Position numbers and translations under genes: made by a program
Shown here: one piece after another, positions 9,947 through 20,070 of the stretch
How the letters are laid out: every line of letters starts with the position of its first letter
Position numbering within the stretch: position 1 is the stretch's first letter
The notes under the pieces: generated by a model
Databases searched by the model: none
Told to the model about the DNA's origin: nothing
Seen by the model: the letters and a program-made list of their open reading frames with translations, nothing else
NCBI GenBank assembly: GCA_001970955.1
Contig: MPUH01000256.1
Coordinates: 1 to 64,000 of the forward strand
Direction of reading: 5' to 3'
Source of the DNA: Stentor coeruleus
Lineage: Eukaryota > Ciliophora > Heterotrichea > Heterotrichida > Stentoridae
DNA length: 64,000 nt

Positions 9947-11306
9947 GTTATTTTTAAAGATTAACTATAGCTTCATAAAAAAATATACACAATTTTATCA
10001 AAGAAATAAGTTTATGTTTATGCCGATAATCAAGGCTTTGGTTTCATTTTCATCAGTGTTGACTATGCCGACTTTTTTAGTATAGTTTTGATGTATACTG
10101 TTAAAATATAATTTTAAATAGAAATTCCAGCATCTTGATATAGCTTTAGCTTAAGTATATAATACATTTTATGATAAAAGATTTGAGTTTTTAATATGGT
10201 TGGAGCAGTGGATATATTGTTTTAGGGAATTTGCTTTTTTTTATATGTTAAGAGAATATAATTAATTAGAAGCTGGCTTTGGATCTTAGATATTTAAAAA
10301 AGAAAATTTTTATATGCTTCTTTGGTTGTTATCATGGCTATTTTTATACTAAAATACTTTTTTCCTAACTAGCATAATTATTATGATAATAAATAATCAT
10401 TTTTAAGTAAAATAATTTTACATAGGACTTAGGATTTTTTTTGTATAATTTATTTTAGATTTGATTGCTTGAGTTTTATGCAAGGCGAAGAATTATATAA
10501 GCTTTATTTGTCAAATATGTAAGAAATAAAGTGAAACTTTGGATGATTATGAGGCGAAAAAAAAAAACTGATTTGAAAAATTACTAGACCTAGTATTTTA
10601 ATTAGTTTATGATGGCATAATCTCAGGTATTTGATATAAATTTTAATAAATTAGTTATATTTCAATGACATCAAGTCTCTATCAAAATCTTTAAAAAAAT
10701 TAGATGCTTATGATTGATAAAACTGTGCATTTTTTATCAGTTTTTTTGTTTATCATAGTTATTACATAATTGATTTGGTTGCACAAATTAATATTTTGCT
10801 TTCATAATCATTTTCAGACTGGCTAATATGAATTTTAAGTAGTAATTCCTAGATAAAGTAATCTAAATTATATTTTTTTAATATGAATTTTAAGTAGATT
10901 TTATAAAAGAGATAATATTTTTGAATATCATAATAAGTTCATATAAATAAATTGCTAAAACAAGCCAAGGACTCAGATTATCTAGCATAAGCTTTACTTT
11001 AAAGTTTTAAACTAACTTACACCTAAAAAATTACCTTTATTTATAAAACTCTAAATTTATGTTATTATAATATATAATTAACTATCTTAATAACATCTGA
11101 TAAATATCTGATAAATAGTTGATTTTTTATCTTTTTTTTCAAGAATGGCCATATCGGCTTCGTGGTTAATTTCTTCATAGTCAACAAAACAAAGCTGAAG
11201 AGTAATAAATCTATCTTTATCTTGATTAGAAATATAATGTTAATTTTAAAAGAAATTTTTATCATCTTGCTTAAAGCTTTAGATTATTCCTAAATGCTAT
11301 AATAAC
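9947..11306. other. 1.36-kb intergenic region, nothing recognised
   Basis: Both strands were read for tiny-intron genes, tRNA B boxes and repeats; none was convincing. A short start-like stretch at about 10480 (MQGEELYKLYLSNM) soon meets stops that no GT...AG intron of 15-16 nt removes. A 66-codon frame at 11065-11265 on the opposite strand is low complexity. It may hold regulatory DNA or an unrecognised RNA gene. Confidence 0.5.
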
Positions 11307-12458
11307 TTAACTATCTAATAAATCAAAAACTGAGCTGATATTTGATAGAACTATATCAGCATGATTTAAAACAAAGTCCCACCAAAATGTCCTAGTCTCT
11401 TCTGTCTTGAAATGGCTTCCCCAGCAAGGATAATAATTAAGTATATCTCCTTCTGGCTTATTATAAGGGGTATTTTCTATATCCAATGCGTTACAAATTG
11501 ATGTAATAGATTTTTCATAGTAAATTTCTTCTATAAGTGCTACTGTTGTCCATAATGCTCTTTTTGGCCCTTGCACATCGCCAATATAATGATCACCAAT
11601 AAACACATATTTATGTCCTCCTAATGTATCTTTGAGATTCTTAGAGCTACCTTTTTTATAAGCGTCACCATCAAGGTTTAAATTAGAAACCACTTCCATT
11701 TCATTCTCGTGATAGAAAAACTCTGGCTTTCCTGCAGCGAATACATACGCATCAAAAAGATTATGCCATTCTGGTCCATAGCAGTATTCAAATAGAAAAT
11801 TTGTGTATTCATGATTTGAATTTGTCACAACAACTAGTTTTTTCCCTTTAGATCTCAGAATTTGAAGCCTTTCTTTGAACTGCTCTGAAACTTTTGTAAG
11901 ATAAAGATGAGGGTTCTTGTAAAATTCTGTGTAGTACTCACTACCACTTCTGTCCTCATCGATATAATTAGTAAAAACAGCTTTTTTTAGAGCTTCACTT
12001 AATTCGATATAAGAGTTTAGATTAAACCTCCCTCTTTTCATAAGCTCAACACAAGCTTGCCAAACAACACTACTACCTATTGCAAAATGAGTATGATAAG
12101 CCCATCTTGAACCTGGAATAAAATACTTATCTAAGTCAGTAAGACGATATGTCGGAGGATTTCCATAAAGAGTTTCAAGGTTATCAACTTTATCAAGTCC
12201 ATGATATGCACATAGTATGTGGCAATTACTATCTAATTTTAATAAGCAACCTGTGTTAAAATCAGCAATCAAGCCACTGCATCCAAAAGAATTTATATGA
12301 GCTGCATCAACTAAAGTAAGAAGTTCTTCTGGTGCTCCATTCTTTATTAAGCATTTAGATAAAGATTCATATTGTAGTCTTGGAAATTCTGTGCATGTAT
12401 ATTTGATAAGTGTGTTATCTGCGTCAAAGCAGATCACATCAGCATCTTGAATACTCAT
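11307..12458 (-). CDS. NT5DC1-like HAD-family 5'-nucleotidase domain protein, 383 aa
   Basis: Haloacid dehalogenase superfamily phosphatase of the cytosolic 5'-nucleotidase type. Motif I is VICFDADNT (nucleophile D12, acid D14), motif II is KKLVVVTNSN, a Lys/Gly turn is seen at AAGKPEFF, and motif IV is YVFIGDHYIGDV. The order and spacing match human NT5DC1, including the 'EYCYGPEW..LFD' segment between motifs II and III. The expected chemistry is Mg-dependent dephosphorylation of a nucleotide or similar phosphate ester, but substrates of NT5DC1 are poorly known. Length fits the family. A 34-bp tandem repeat starts 25 bp upstream of the start codon. Confidence 0.82.
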   Translation of the reverse strand: MSIQDADVICFDADNTLIKYTCTEFPRLQYESLSKCLIKNGAPEELLTLVDAAHINSFGCSGLIADFNTGCLLKLDSNCHILCAYHGLDKVDNLETLYGNPPTYRLTDLDKYFIPGSRWAYHTHFAIGSSVVWQACVELMKRGRFNLNSYIELSEALKKAVFTNYIDEDRSGSEYYTEFYKNPHLYLTKVSEQFKERLQILRSKGKKLVVVTNSNHEYTNFLFEYCYGPEWHNLFDAYVFAAGKPEFFYHENEMEVVSNLNLDGDAYKKGSSKNLKDTLGGHKYVFIGDHYIGDVQGPKRALWTTVALIEEIYYEKSITSICNALDIENTPYNKPEGDILNYYPCWGSHFKTEETRTFWWDFVLNHADIVLSNISSVFDLLDS

Positions 12459-12483
12459 TTTATTTGATAGCTAAAATAATTAA

Positions 12484-12619
12484 ATAGATTATAAATTGAA
12501 TTGTGAATATGATATAAATAGATTATAAATTGAATTGCGAATATTATATAAATAGATTATAAATTGAATTGTGAATATGATATAAATAGATTATAAATTG
12601 AATTGTCAATATGATATAA
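12484..12619. repeat. Tandem repeat, four copies of a 34-bp unit
   Basis: Four head-to-tail units start at 12484, 12518, 12552 and 12586, each beginning ATAGATTATAAATTGAATTG. They differ at only a few positions. The array occupies most of the upstream side of the NT5DC1-like gene. Confidence 0.92.
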
Positions 12620-12835
12620 ATATACATTGCAATATTTCCTTCATTTTATTATCAAAATCTATTCCTGACTATACACAATTTATATTAAATCTTTTAATTA
12701 AGCTAGCCAGCTTAATTATTAATATATTAATCCTATCTTATCATCAAAACTTCAATGTAAATAACATATAAAAAATATCAAATTTAATTTCATCCTTCAA
12801 AAAAATAGTTATTCAATTTAGAATAACGAATATTA

Positions 12836-15208
12836 TTAAATGTGTCCCAAGAGCAACGAATCTATACGTTCTGGATGAAGCTGTTTAGGTCTTTTTTCCT
12901 GAGCAATATCTTTAACTAACTGTGGGCGCCAGGAAAGTACTTGTTGTAAAATAATAAACACCCCATACTGAAGTTCATTGTTATCATCATCCAAATGCAA
13001 AAAAAGTACTCTAATGTTTTTATTTAGGGCTTCATACTCTTGATTTAAACTAATAAAAACTTGCAAAGCTAATCTAATAGGATAAGTAGATAAGGCTCTT
13101 ATAAAATTTGCAGAGTCATCTAATCTTTTCATAAGTTCCTTAAGGGTTTCTTCAACATTTTTTACAGTAAGCTCATTACCATATTGTTCTAAAAGAGGAA
13201 TAACACATTGAATTGCAGTAAGTCTTAGCTCATTATCCCAATCATCATCCATACACCCTTTAATTCCTCCAAAGAACCTCTCCCAAGCATCATTTATAAT
13301 TTCAACACTAACCCCTTTGTAACTTAAAAGCTTTTTGCAGCATATTAAACTTGAAATTCTTATTTGCACACTTGAAGCACCAACTTTCCATGCACTAGTT
13401 GGGGAAATAATATCCATTATAACTCTTTTACCACTCTTCCAAAGATTTTCTCTAAGTTCTTCAGTATCTAAAATAGTCTCAAAGCATATAAGCATATCAT
13501 ACCTAACTTCACTATCTTTTTCTCTTGCACAATTTTCTATGATTACTGATAGAACATCTTCCCAATATTCCTTAATGCCTTGTTGAGATCTTGTAATGAG
13601 ATTTCTAAATTGTGTTCTTTCAGATGATTGACTTTCCCATTGTTTATAATTAGCGGTAATTTTTGGTAAAATACTAGGTAGCTGTAAACTATATAGATAA
13701 CCTGTGCTTGGTAAACCACAAGCTTGAGTTAATATTTCCATAGTAGGATGTATAGATTTTTTTAATGTGTTTTCTATTGTCAGCAGCATAAAAAATATTT
13801 CATGAACATAGGGTTTTATAAATTCACCATAGGAGTTTAATAAAGAAAAAGCTATATCATGTAATGCAGTAAAAAGATAAGTGTCACTAAGAAAATCTTG
13901 GCTTTGTATAAATTCCATAACAAGTTTCAAACTTTCAATGTTATAATTTTGAAATGGAATCATTTTTGATAATAATGACAGTCCTGCAGCTTTTTCGGAT
14001 GAAGCTAAGGATTCTGTTATAACTTTGTCAAGTATTTTTAATGACTCTTTAAAACTACACACTTGAGATAATACTTGAGGTACAGCTTCGATAGCCTCAG
14101 CGTATTTTGGGTCTTCTGCAGTAGAGTAAGCCTTAAGTAAAACTTTAAATACAGGTTCAATATGAGGCAAAACATTATCTTTTGCCATTAGAATTGCGTT
14201 TTTAATATTTGTCACAGCTCTACTACGATATAAATCCTGAATTGTCCACTCTTGTATATCAACCAAACTGATATCAATAATTTCTTTTAAGTTTCTCACA
14301 GCAAGCCAGTTTTTATCTAAAGATTCATGTGGATTTTCTCCATACTCCTCAGCACATGTCCGTATTTTCTTGAATATCTTCTCTAAATGCTCACAATTCT
14401 TATCAAAACATTCTTCATCATTAAGCCCACCAAGTATCAAATATATAAACTTCCCTTCAATTTTCTTTAATTCCAAATAGTTCATATTAGTTAATATATC
14501 AGTCATAACTCCATATGCCATCTGTCTAACTTCAAGTCTTCGGTCAATCTGAGTTTTTTTGAAATCCACAAAAAGTTCTTCACCTAAGCCGCTTTCATGT
14601 AAACATAACGATCCTATAGCTTCTAAAGTACAACTTCTAATTTTGAATTGCTGGTGATTAAGATTCGATCGAATTCCTTCTAAAAGTTTCTTACTAGAAA
14701 ACCGGAATCCTTGCCCGCATATGAACATTATCCCAGATGAGACTTGGATTTTAACTTGAGGGCATTTATCTTTACCAAGTTTAGCTAGAATATCTGTGAT
14801 TTCTGGTATCATAGGCTGTAAGCCACTAGAGTATAAAGACATTATGTCTAAAATAAGCTTCATTTCTGCTACTCTAACCTCTTCGCATGTTTCTTGGCAG
14901 GGTTCTATGCCGAGTCTTCCGTGCAAAGATGTTATAATACTATGAATATCGTCGTATAATATTTTGTTCTGCTTTAAAAGTCCAGTTATTAGATCTATAG
15001 CAAGTTCTTTACATTTATCAGCTGGATCTTTGATAAGCTCTAATGCTGGGCCTTTGAGTTTTGAAGCAAATAACTGTTGAACTTGATCTTGTGGCTCTTT
15101 ACCTATGCTGGTAATAAGCTTTTTTATGCTGTTGATACGAACATTTTTATCTTTTTCTCTCAAACAGTTGATATCGCGGGTGTATTTCACCTCTAAACTA
15201 TCTTCCAT
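12836..15208 (-). CDS. HEAT-repeat dynein assembly factor, DNAAF5 (HEATR2)-like, 790 aa
   Basis: The whole protein is built of helical HEAT-type repeats. The N-terminus (RDINCLREKDKNVRINSIKK, then a repeat containing LIKDPADKCKELAIDLI) and the C-terminal ending in ..HPERIDSLLLG resemble DNAAF5/HEATR2 in order and length (human about 855 aa). DNAAF5 acts in the cytoplasm to preassemble axonemal dynein arms, which fits a ciliate. HEAT repeats are hard to tell apart by eye, so another HEAT scaffold remains possible. Its start codon lies 114 bp from the divergent SCYL2-like gene. No intron is needed. Confidence 0.65.
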   Translation of the reverse strand: MEDSLEVKYTRDINCLREKDKNVRINSIKKLITSIGKEPQDQVQQLFASKLKGPALELIKDPADKCKELAIDLITGLLKQNKILYDDIHSIITSLHGRLGIEPCQETCEEVRVAEMKLILDIMSLYSSGLQPMIPEITDILAKLGKDKCPQVKIQVSSGIMFICGQGFRFSSKKLLEGIRSNLNHQQFKIRSCTLEAIGSLCLHESGLGEELFVDFKKTQIDRRLEVRQMAYGVMTDILTNMNYLELKKIEGKFIYLILGGLNDEECFDKNCEHLEKIFKKIRTCAEEYGENPHESLDKNWLAVRNLKEIIDISLVDIQEWTIQDLYRSRAVTNIKNAILMAKDNVLPHIEPVFKVLLKAYSTAEDPKYAEAIEAVPQVLSQVCSFKESLKILDKVITESLASSEKAAGLSLLSKMIPFQNYNIESLKLVMEFIQSQDFLSDTYLFTALHDIAFSLLNSYGEFIKPYVHEIFFMLLTIENTLKKSIHPTMEILTQACGLPSTGYLYSLQLPSILPKITANYKQWESQSSERTQFRNLITRSQQGIKEYWEDVLSVIIENCAREKDSEVRYDMLICFETILDTEELRENLWKSGKRVIMDIISPTSAWKVGASSVQIRISSLICCKKLLSYKGVSVEIINDAWERFFGGIKGCMDDDWDNELRLTAIQCVIPLLEQYGNELTVKNVEETLKELMKRLDDSANFIRALSTYPIRLALQVFISLNQEYEALNKNIRVLFLHLDDDNNELQYGVFIILQQVLSWRPQLVKDIAQEKRPKQLHPERIDSLLLGHI

Positions 15209-15322
15209 TTATATCCAATAATAAGATATTTAAGGATGAGCTTAAGAACTATATATGTATGAAATAACTAAAATATAAGACAAAGACTTTGCTAGGAAAA
15301 TATATTTTGGTGGTTAATAAAA

Positions 15323-17773
15323 ATGGGAAGCCAACTCACCAAAAATTACGAGGTCGAAAGAGACCCTAAAAGTGAAGGTGGAATTGCAAGTCCTTGGAAA
15401 ATATACTCAGCGACTAGAAGAGATAGAGACCGAACTCCAGTTTCTATATTTATATTTGACAAGAGACTATTAGAAAAAAAAACCGATAAGGATGGTATAC
15501 TTAACAGACTTAAGGCTGAAATCAATGCTTTGATAAAACTTAGACACCCAAATGTTTTACAGATTCTCGAACCAATGCTTGAAGATAAAACTACAATAGC
15601 ATGGGTAACCGAGCCTTTAGAGTACTGCTTAGGCGATCTTATAAGACGACCACACATTTTATCAGCATGCCTAGGTGATACTGAAGCTCGACTAGGTATT
15701 CTTGATGTAATACAAGGATTATCATTCCTGCATAATGAAGCACGTTTAGTACATATGGCTGTGTGTCCTGATAATCTTTACATATCTCAAGGTGGTAAAT
15801 GGAAAATAGGTGGGTTGAACTTCTCATCAAATTATAATACTGATGGTCCAGCTAAACTTGACCCTACAGTTGATATAGTTGCCTCAGCCAAAGCTTTCCG
15901 CTATCAGTTTGACTTGGAAAAATTAGCTCCTTTAATGCATTTTTCAGCACCTGAGCTTGTAGCAAAACAGTCTGCAATGCCTACTGCAGATATTTTTTCA
16001 TTAGGATGTAGTGTTTATGCTATTTACAAAGCTTTATCTAATACTTCATCTGACCTTTTATTACTGGATATCGATGATTTTAGTGTTGGTGGCCACAAAA
16101 CTGCAGCTGTAAATGCAGGCAAGCCTAATAATATTTCTTTTAACTGTTTGCCAGAGTTTATGGCAGAAATTATTGTCAAGATGCTGATGCTTAACCCTGG
16201 AGATAGGGCAGGGCTTCATGAACTCTCTGTGTCTAGATCATTACAAACTCCGTATGTAAAAACAATTTACTACTTAGAACATTTACAAGAAAAACAAGAT
16301 GCACAGAAAATGCAGTTTTTCAAAGGTCTGACAAGCATCATTGACAAATTTGACAGGGTTATTATGAACAAACGTCTACTTCCAGCTTTGGTTACAAATA
16401 TGCAACATCCAAATTTAACACCTTTTATCTTGCCAAGTATTTTAACTATACTCAAATCATGTGAAATAACAAAAGAATTATTTCAAACACAGATTTGGCC
16501 TTCTATTGCCAAATTGGCTACAGGTAAAGAAATCCCTGCACAAAGTTTTTTCTTGCTACTTAATGAAATTGATTTACTTATAAACTACACTGATATTGAA
16601 GCGTGTAAAAAATGTTTAATGCCTTTGGTATTTAAAGGATACGAATGCGGGGTTGGACAAATACAAAATGCGATTATGTTGAAAACCCCACAATTAATGA
16701 AAGAGTTGCAAGACTCAAATTATGTAAGAACACAGGTTCTTCCTCGCTTCCTTCAAGGTATTATTAATTCTAAGGCTAGCTCAGTTAAAGAAACTGGTCT
16801 CAAAGCCCTTTCATTGATATATAACACTTTTGATAGACCGACAATGATAGATGTTATTATCCCATCACTTGAAAAGTTTAAAAAATTCGATATTACTGGT
16901 ATTATGGTTATGCATTTATTAGATGTATATGAAGGAATTTCTAAGTCTTTAGGTCATAAAGCAACTGCTGTGAATATTCTCCCAGCTTTACTTCCGCTTT
17001 TAGTTGATGCTGAATTAACAAAAAGTGAGTTTGAACGACTTTTTGTTTCAGTTACTGGCATGCTCAATCATGTTAGAGAAGCTCGAACAGGAGAATTAGC
17101 AGATGGAAGAGAAGAACAAGTTATAGAAAACTTAAGAAATGAGGATATAGAAGAAGTTAATGATATATTCAGGGATATTTTTGATACTGGAGGAAAACCA
17201 ATCATGGAAGCGCAAGTCACAAGTAACGAAGTCTCTGATATTTTTAAAGTTGAAAGTATAAAAAATGAACCCAGGGTTGAAAGAAAACAAAGTCCTGTCC
17301 CTCCTGAGTTTAAAGTTGAAGTCCCTGTTATCAATTATGATATTAAACCTGTACGTAAAGAATCACCCGTAACTAATTTAGGAACCTTTTCAAGTGATTT
17401 CTCTTATCAGAAGCCTGAGTCTGTACCTTCAACATCCTCAATGAATCATATGAATTTTATCAGTTACCCAAGCAATCAAAAAGCTCAAGATTTTACATTT
17501 AATAAACCTGATCCACAAAAACCTTCACCTGGAATTGATGATATATTTGGAGAGTTGGCTAATATTAGGCCTAAAGAAGAAGCTAAAAATAAACTTTCAG
17601 GAATGAGTCTTAAGCCTCCTCCAACACAAGGAAGAGTAAATAATGATCCAAAGCCAGGACCTTTAAGACCGCAGATGAAAAAACCTAGCAATCCAGTTCC
17701 TATTAATACTGACGATTTTTTCAATGAACTTCTCAATGTTGGTAGCAAGAAAGATCCTTTTGCTGGGCTTTAG
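15323..17773 (+). CDS. SCY1-like pseudokinase, SCYL2 (CVAK104)-like, 816 aa
   Basis: N-terminal kinase fold (about 20-320) with degenerate catalytic motifs: the catalytic loop reads VHMAVCPDN instead of HRDxxxxN, and GLN replaces DFG. A HEAT-like helical domain follows (about 330-600), then a disordered tail. The fragments 'PWKIYSATRR', 'FIFDKRLLEKK' and 'LRHPNVLQILEPMLED' align well with SCYL2, a clathrin-coat-associated pseudokinase of the trans-Golgi/endosome route. The protein starts MGSQLT, a plausible N-myristoylation signal. The tail repeats acidic-aromatic motifs (NDIFRDIF, DDIFGEL, DDFFNELL) and ends DPFAGL; DPF motifs are known adaptor (AP-2 ear) ligands. It converges on the ABC transporter gene with 52 bp between stops. 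Confidence 0.88.
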   Translation: MGSQLTKNYEVERDPKSEGGIASPWKIYSATRRDRDRTPVSIFIFDKRLLEKKTDKDGILNRLKAEINALIKLRHPNVLQILEPMLEDKTTIAWVTEPLEYCLGDLIRRPHILSACLGDTEARLGILDVIQGLSFLHNEARLVHMAVCPDNLYISQGGKWKIGGLNFSSNYNTDGPAKLDPTVDIVASAKAFRYQFDLEKLAPLMHFSAPELVAKQSAMPTADIFSLGCSVYAIYKALSNTSSDLLLLDIDDFSVGGHKTAAVNAGKPNNISFNCLPEFMAEIIVKMLMLNPGDRAGLHELSVSRSLQTPYVKTIYYLEHLQEKQDAQKMQFFKGLTSIIDKFDRVIMNKRLLPALVTNMQHPNLTPFILPSILTILKSCEITKELFQTQIWPSIAKLATGKEIPAQSFFLLLNEIDLLINYTDIEACKKCLMPLVFKGYECGVGQIQNAIMLKTPQLMKELQDSNYVRTQVLPRFLQGIINSKASSVKETGLKALSLIYNTFDRPTMIDVIIPSLEKFKKFDITGIMVMHLLDVYEGISKSLGHKATAVNILPALLPLLVDAELTKSEFERLFVSVTGMLNHVREARTGELADGREEQVIENLRNEDIEEVNDIFRDIFDTGGKPIMEAQVTSNEVSDIFKVESIKNEPRVERKQSPVPPEFKVEVPVINYDIKPVRKESPVTNLGTFSSDFSYQKPESVPSTSSMNHMNFISYPSNQKAQDFTFNKPDPQKPSPGIDDIFGELANIRPKEEAKNKLSGMSLKPPPTQGRVNNDPKPGPLRPQMKKPSNPVPINTDDFFNELLNVGSKKDPFAGL

Positions 17774-17825
17774 ATGTGAAGAATTTAACTAATAAGATAT
17801 TAAGGAATGGCGAGTTTTTTTATTT

Positions 17826-19592
17826 TTATACTTTGCAAAGAGAAATAAAGTTTTTGTCAGCATGAAACGATGAATAAGGTCCATAATTGACAAGTTTTCC
17901 TAGATGCATTAATGCAAAGTTATCGGCAAGAGAGCTAAGTGATGAAACTCTATGTGTTATAATAATAACTGTATATTTATGTTGCTGAACTTCTTCTTCC
18001 AATACAGACTGAACTTCTTGCTCTGATCTAGGGTCAAGTCCTGCAGTAGCTTCATCTAATAAAAGTAAACTTGGATTTTTAAGCAGAGCTCGTGCAATGC
18101 ATACTCTTTGTCGTTGGCCACCAGAAAGAGACCCACCAGATTCGCCAACTTTAGTATTAAATGTATCAGGTAAAGATTGAATAAAAGAAAGAAGCCCTGC
18201 ACGTTTACAACAGCTAAGAATTTCAGTCTCACTAGCTTGTGGGCGAGAATATGTTAAGTTAAAATGTAGTGTTCCAGAAAAGAGAAGAGGGTCTTGAGAA
18301 ACAATAGATATTTGATCTCGAACCCAATATGAAGGTTTATTACTGATATCAATACCACCTAAGAATATTTTTCCTGATGTTGGGTCGTAAAGCTTTGTAA
18401 GTAAGTTGAAGATTGTTGATTTACCATGGCCACTTGGACCTACCAAAGCTAGAATTTCTCCAGGTTTTAATGAAAATGAAATATTTTCAATAGCCCAGTT
18501 ATCTCTGTTTGGATACTTAAAGTATACATTTTCTAGCATTAAGCCAACAGGTTTCCCTTTATATTCTTCATTTCTTTCATCTTCTCTAATATTCTCAATC
18601 CTACAATCATTAAAAGCTTCCTGTATGCTTTCATACAATCCTGAGGCCTTTGCTATTTCCGCATACCCAGCTAGTAATTGCCTAAATCCAACTGCACAAT
18701 AAAGTCCATAAGTAGCCACGGAAACCAACTTATCAAGAGTTAATTCAGGATTTATCTTAGTTAAATAAATGCAACTAGCACAAATAACTAAAATCAAAAT
18801 TTCAGCAGTAAATTCCAGGATTGAAAAAAAATTCGCTGCAAAACTAGCTGTGGAAATCGTTATATCTTGTATTTCCTTACTAAGTGACAAAAAATTATCT
18901 AATTCAAGAGTTTCTGCAAGGAAAAGCTTAACTGTACGTATCTGTCTAAAAATATCTTGAGTATAAGAATTGAGTTTACGATTTAATAAAGATAACTCAA
19001 CCCTTCTAGCACGAAGCTTATGAGAAAATGTTCGACCTACAAAGATAAGTATTGTTATAGGTATAACAGAGAAAAGGGTTAAAAAAGAACTGTTAATCAT
19101 CATAATAAATCCGCCAATAAATAGAAATATTCCCTTTAGCATTATTGCAAACTCTAAAGTTACTGTATGGGCTACTTCTGATACATCCCGATTGAGTTTT
19201 TGAGAGAAACTACCAGAGTGTTCTTCAGAAAAGAACTCGTATTTTTTACTGAGAAGCTCTTTAAAATATTTTAATTTTAATGCACACATGATACTTACGT
19301 CAACTTTCTCAATTACTAATCTGCGTATGTAGGAGCATATAGCCCCGAATAAAAATATTACTGACCAGTAGGCTTCTAAATATAATATTGTATAAGCATT
19401 AGTTTGTTCTGATGATAGTAATTCTGAAAATTGCTCCTAAGTATATAATACAATGCTCTTTGGAAACATAAGTGTTACTCCTGATGATACAATAAGGGTA
19501 AAAAAATATTGAGCTACTAGTTTCTTGTCTGTTGCTATTACCAAACTCATCATCTCAGCAATGCAATTAATTTTTCTTTGCTTCTCCTTCAT
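17826..19592 (-). CDS. ABC half-transporter (ABCB/TAP type), 583 aa, one 15-nt intron
   Basis: Exporter half-molecule: an N-terminal transmembrane domain (about 1-325) and a C-terminal ATPase. Seen: Walker A GPSGHGKST, Q-loop VSQDPLLFSG, signature LSGGQRQR, Walker B LLLLDEATAG and switch His in IIITHRV. The start was moved to 19592. The frame upstream of an internal Met is interrupted by TAG, but removing GTATTATATACTTAG (19437-19451) joins MKEKQRKINC...FPKSI to EQFSELLSSEQ without a stop, and the total is an exact multiple of three. Closest in layout to ABCB half-transporters, which dimerise and export peptides or other solutes from organelles. The substrate is not evident. Confidence 0.85.
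19437..19451 (-). other. 15-nt intron in the ABC transporter gene
   Basis: GTATTATATACTTAG on the coding strand. It contains the only in-frame stop between the true start and the conserved domain, and its removal leaves phase 0. Confidence 0.88.
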
Positions 19593-20070
19593 TTTGTATT
19601 TAATTTTACCTAAAATAGATAGAATTTTTTTATTTCAAGGACTATTAAATTGAAAATATATTTCAGTTTTTCACTAATAAATCATTTGGTATTTTTATTT
19701 ATAGATAAGAGTTATTTCCAAAATAAAGATTTATGTATGAACTACTTTTTTAATATTTTTTTACTTTTGCATATGATAAAATTATATTAAAATATTGAGT
19801 ATCTAAGCACCTTTTGTGTTTAACATAAATTTAAATATAAGGAAGCTAGAGTGCTAATTAATATATGTCCTTAGAAGATACATATAAATTCAGCAGATAT
19901 TTTATTAAAATGCTATTAAGAATATAAGCTATTTTTGCAGAAGATTCGATAGTAAATAATGAATAGGTTATTATATTGAATTTTATAAGCATAAAATAAT
20001 AAAATCCAATTAACTCTATTTAAATCAATTAAGTTTATAACAAGATTATAAAAAGAATTTATTATTTTTC
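19593..20070. other. Intergenic, nothing recognised
   Basis: AT-rich spacer between the start of the ABC transporter gene and the end of the KDSR-like gene, both on the minus strand. No open frame or repeat of note. Confidence 0.55.

Noticed and set aside
11065-11265. 66-codon minus-strand frame
   Set aside because: Lys/Ile/Leu noise in AT-rich DNA.
17826-19289. ABC transporter starting at an internal Met
   Set aside because: Upstream sequence is coding up to 19592 once the 15-nt intron is removed.
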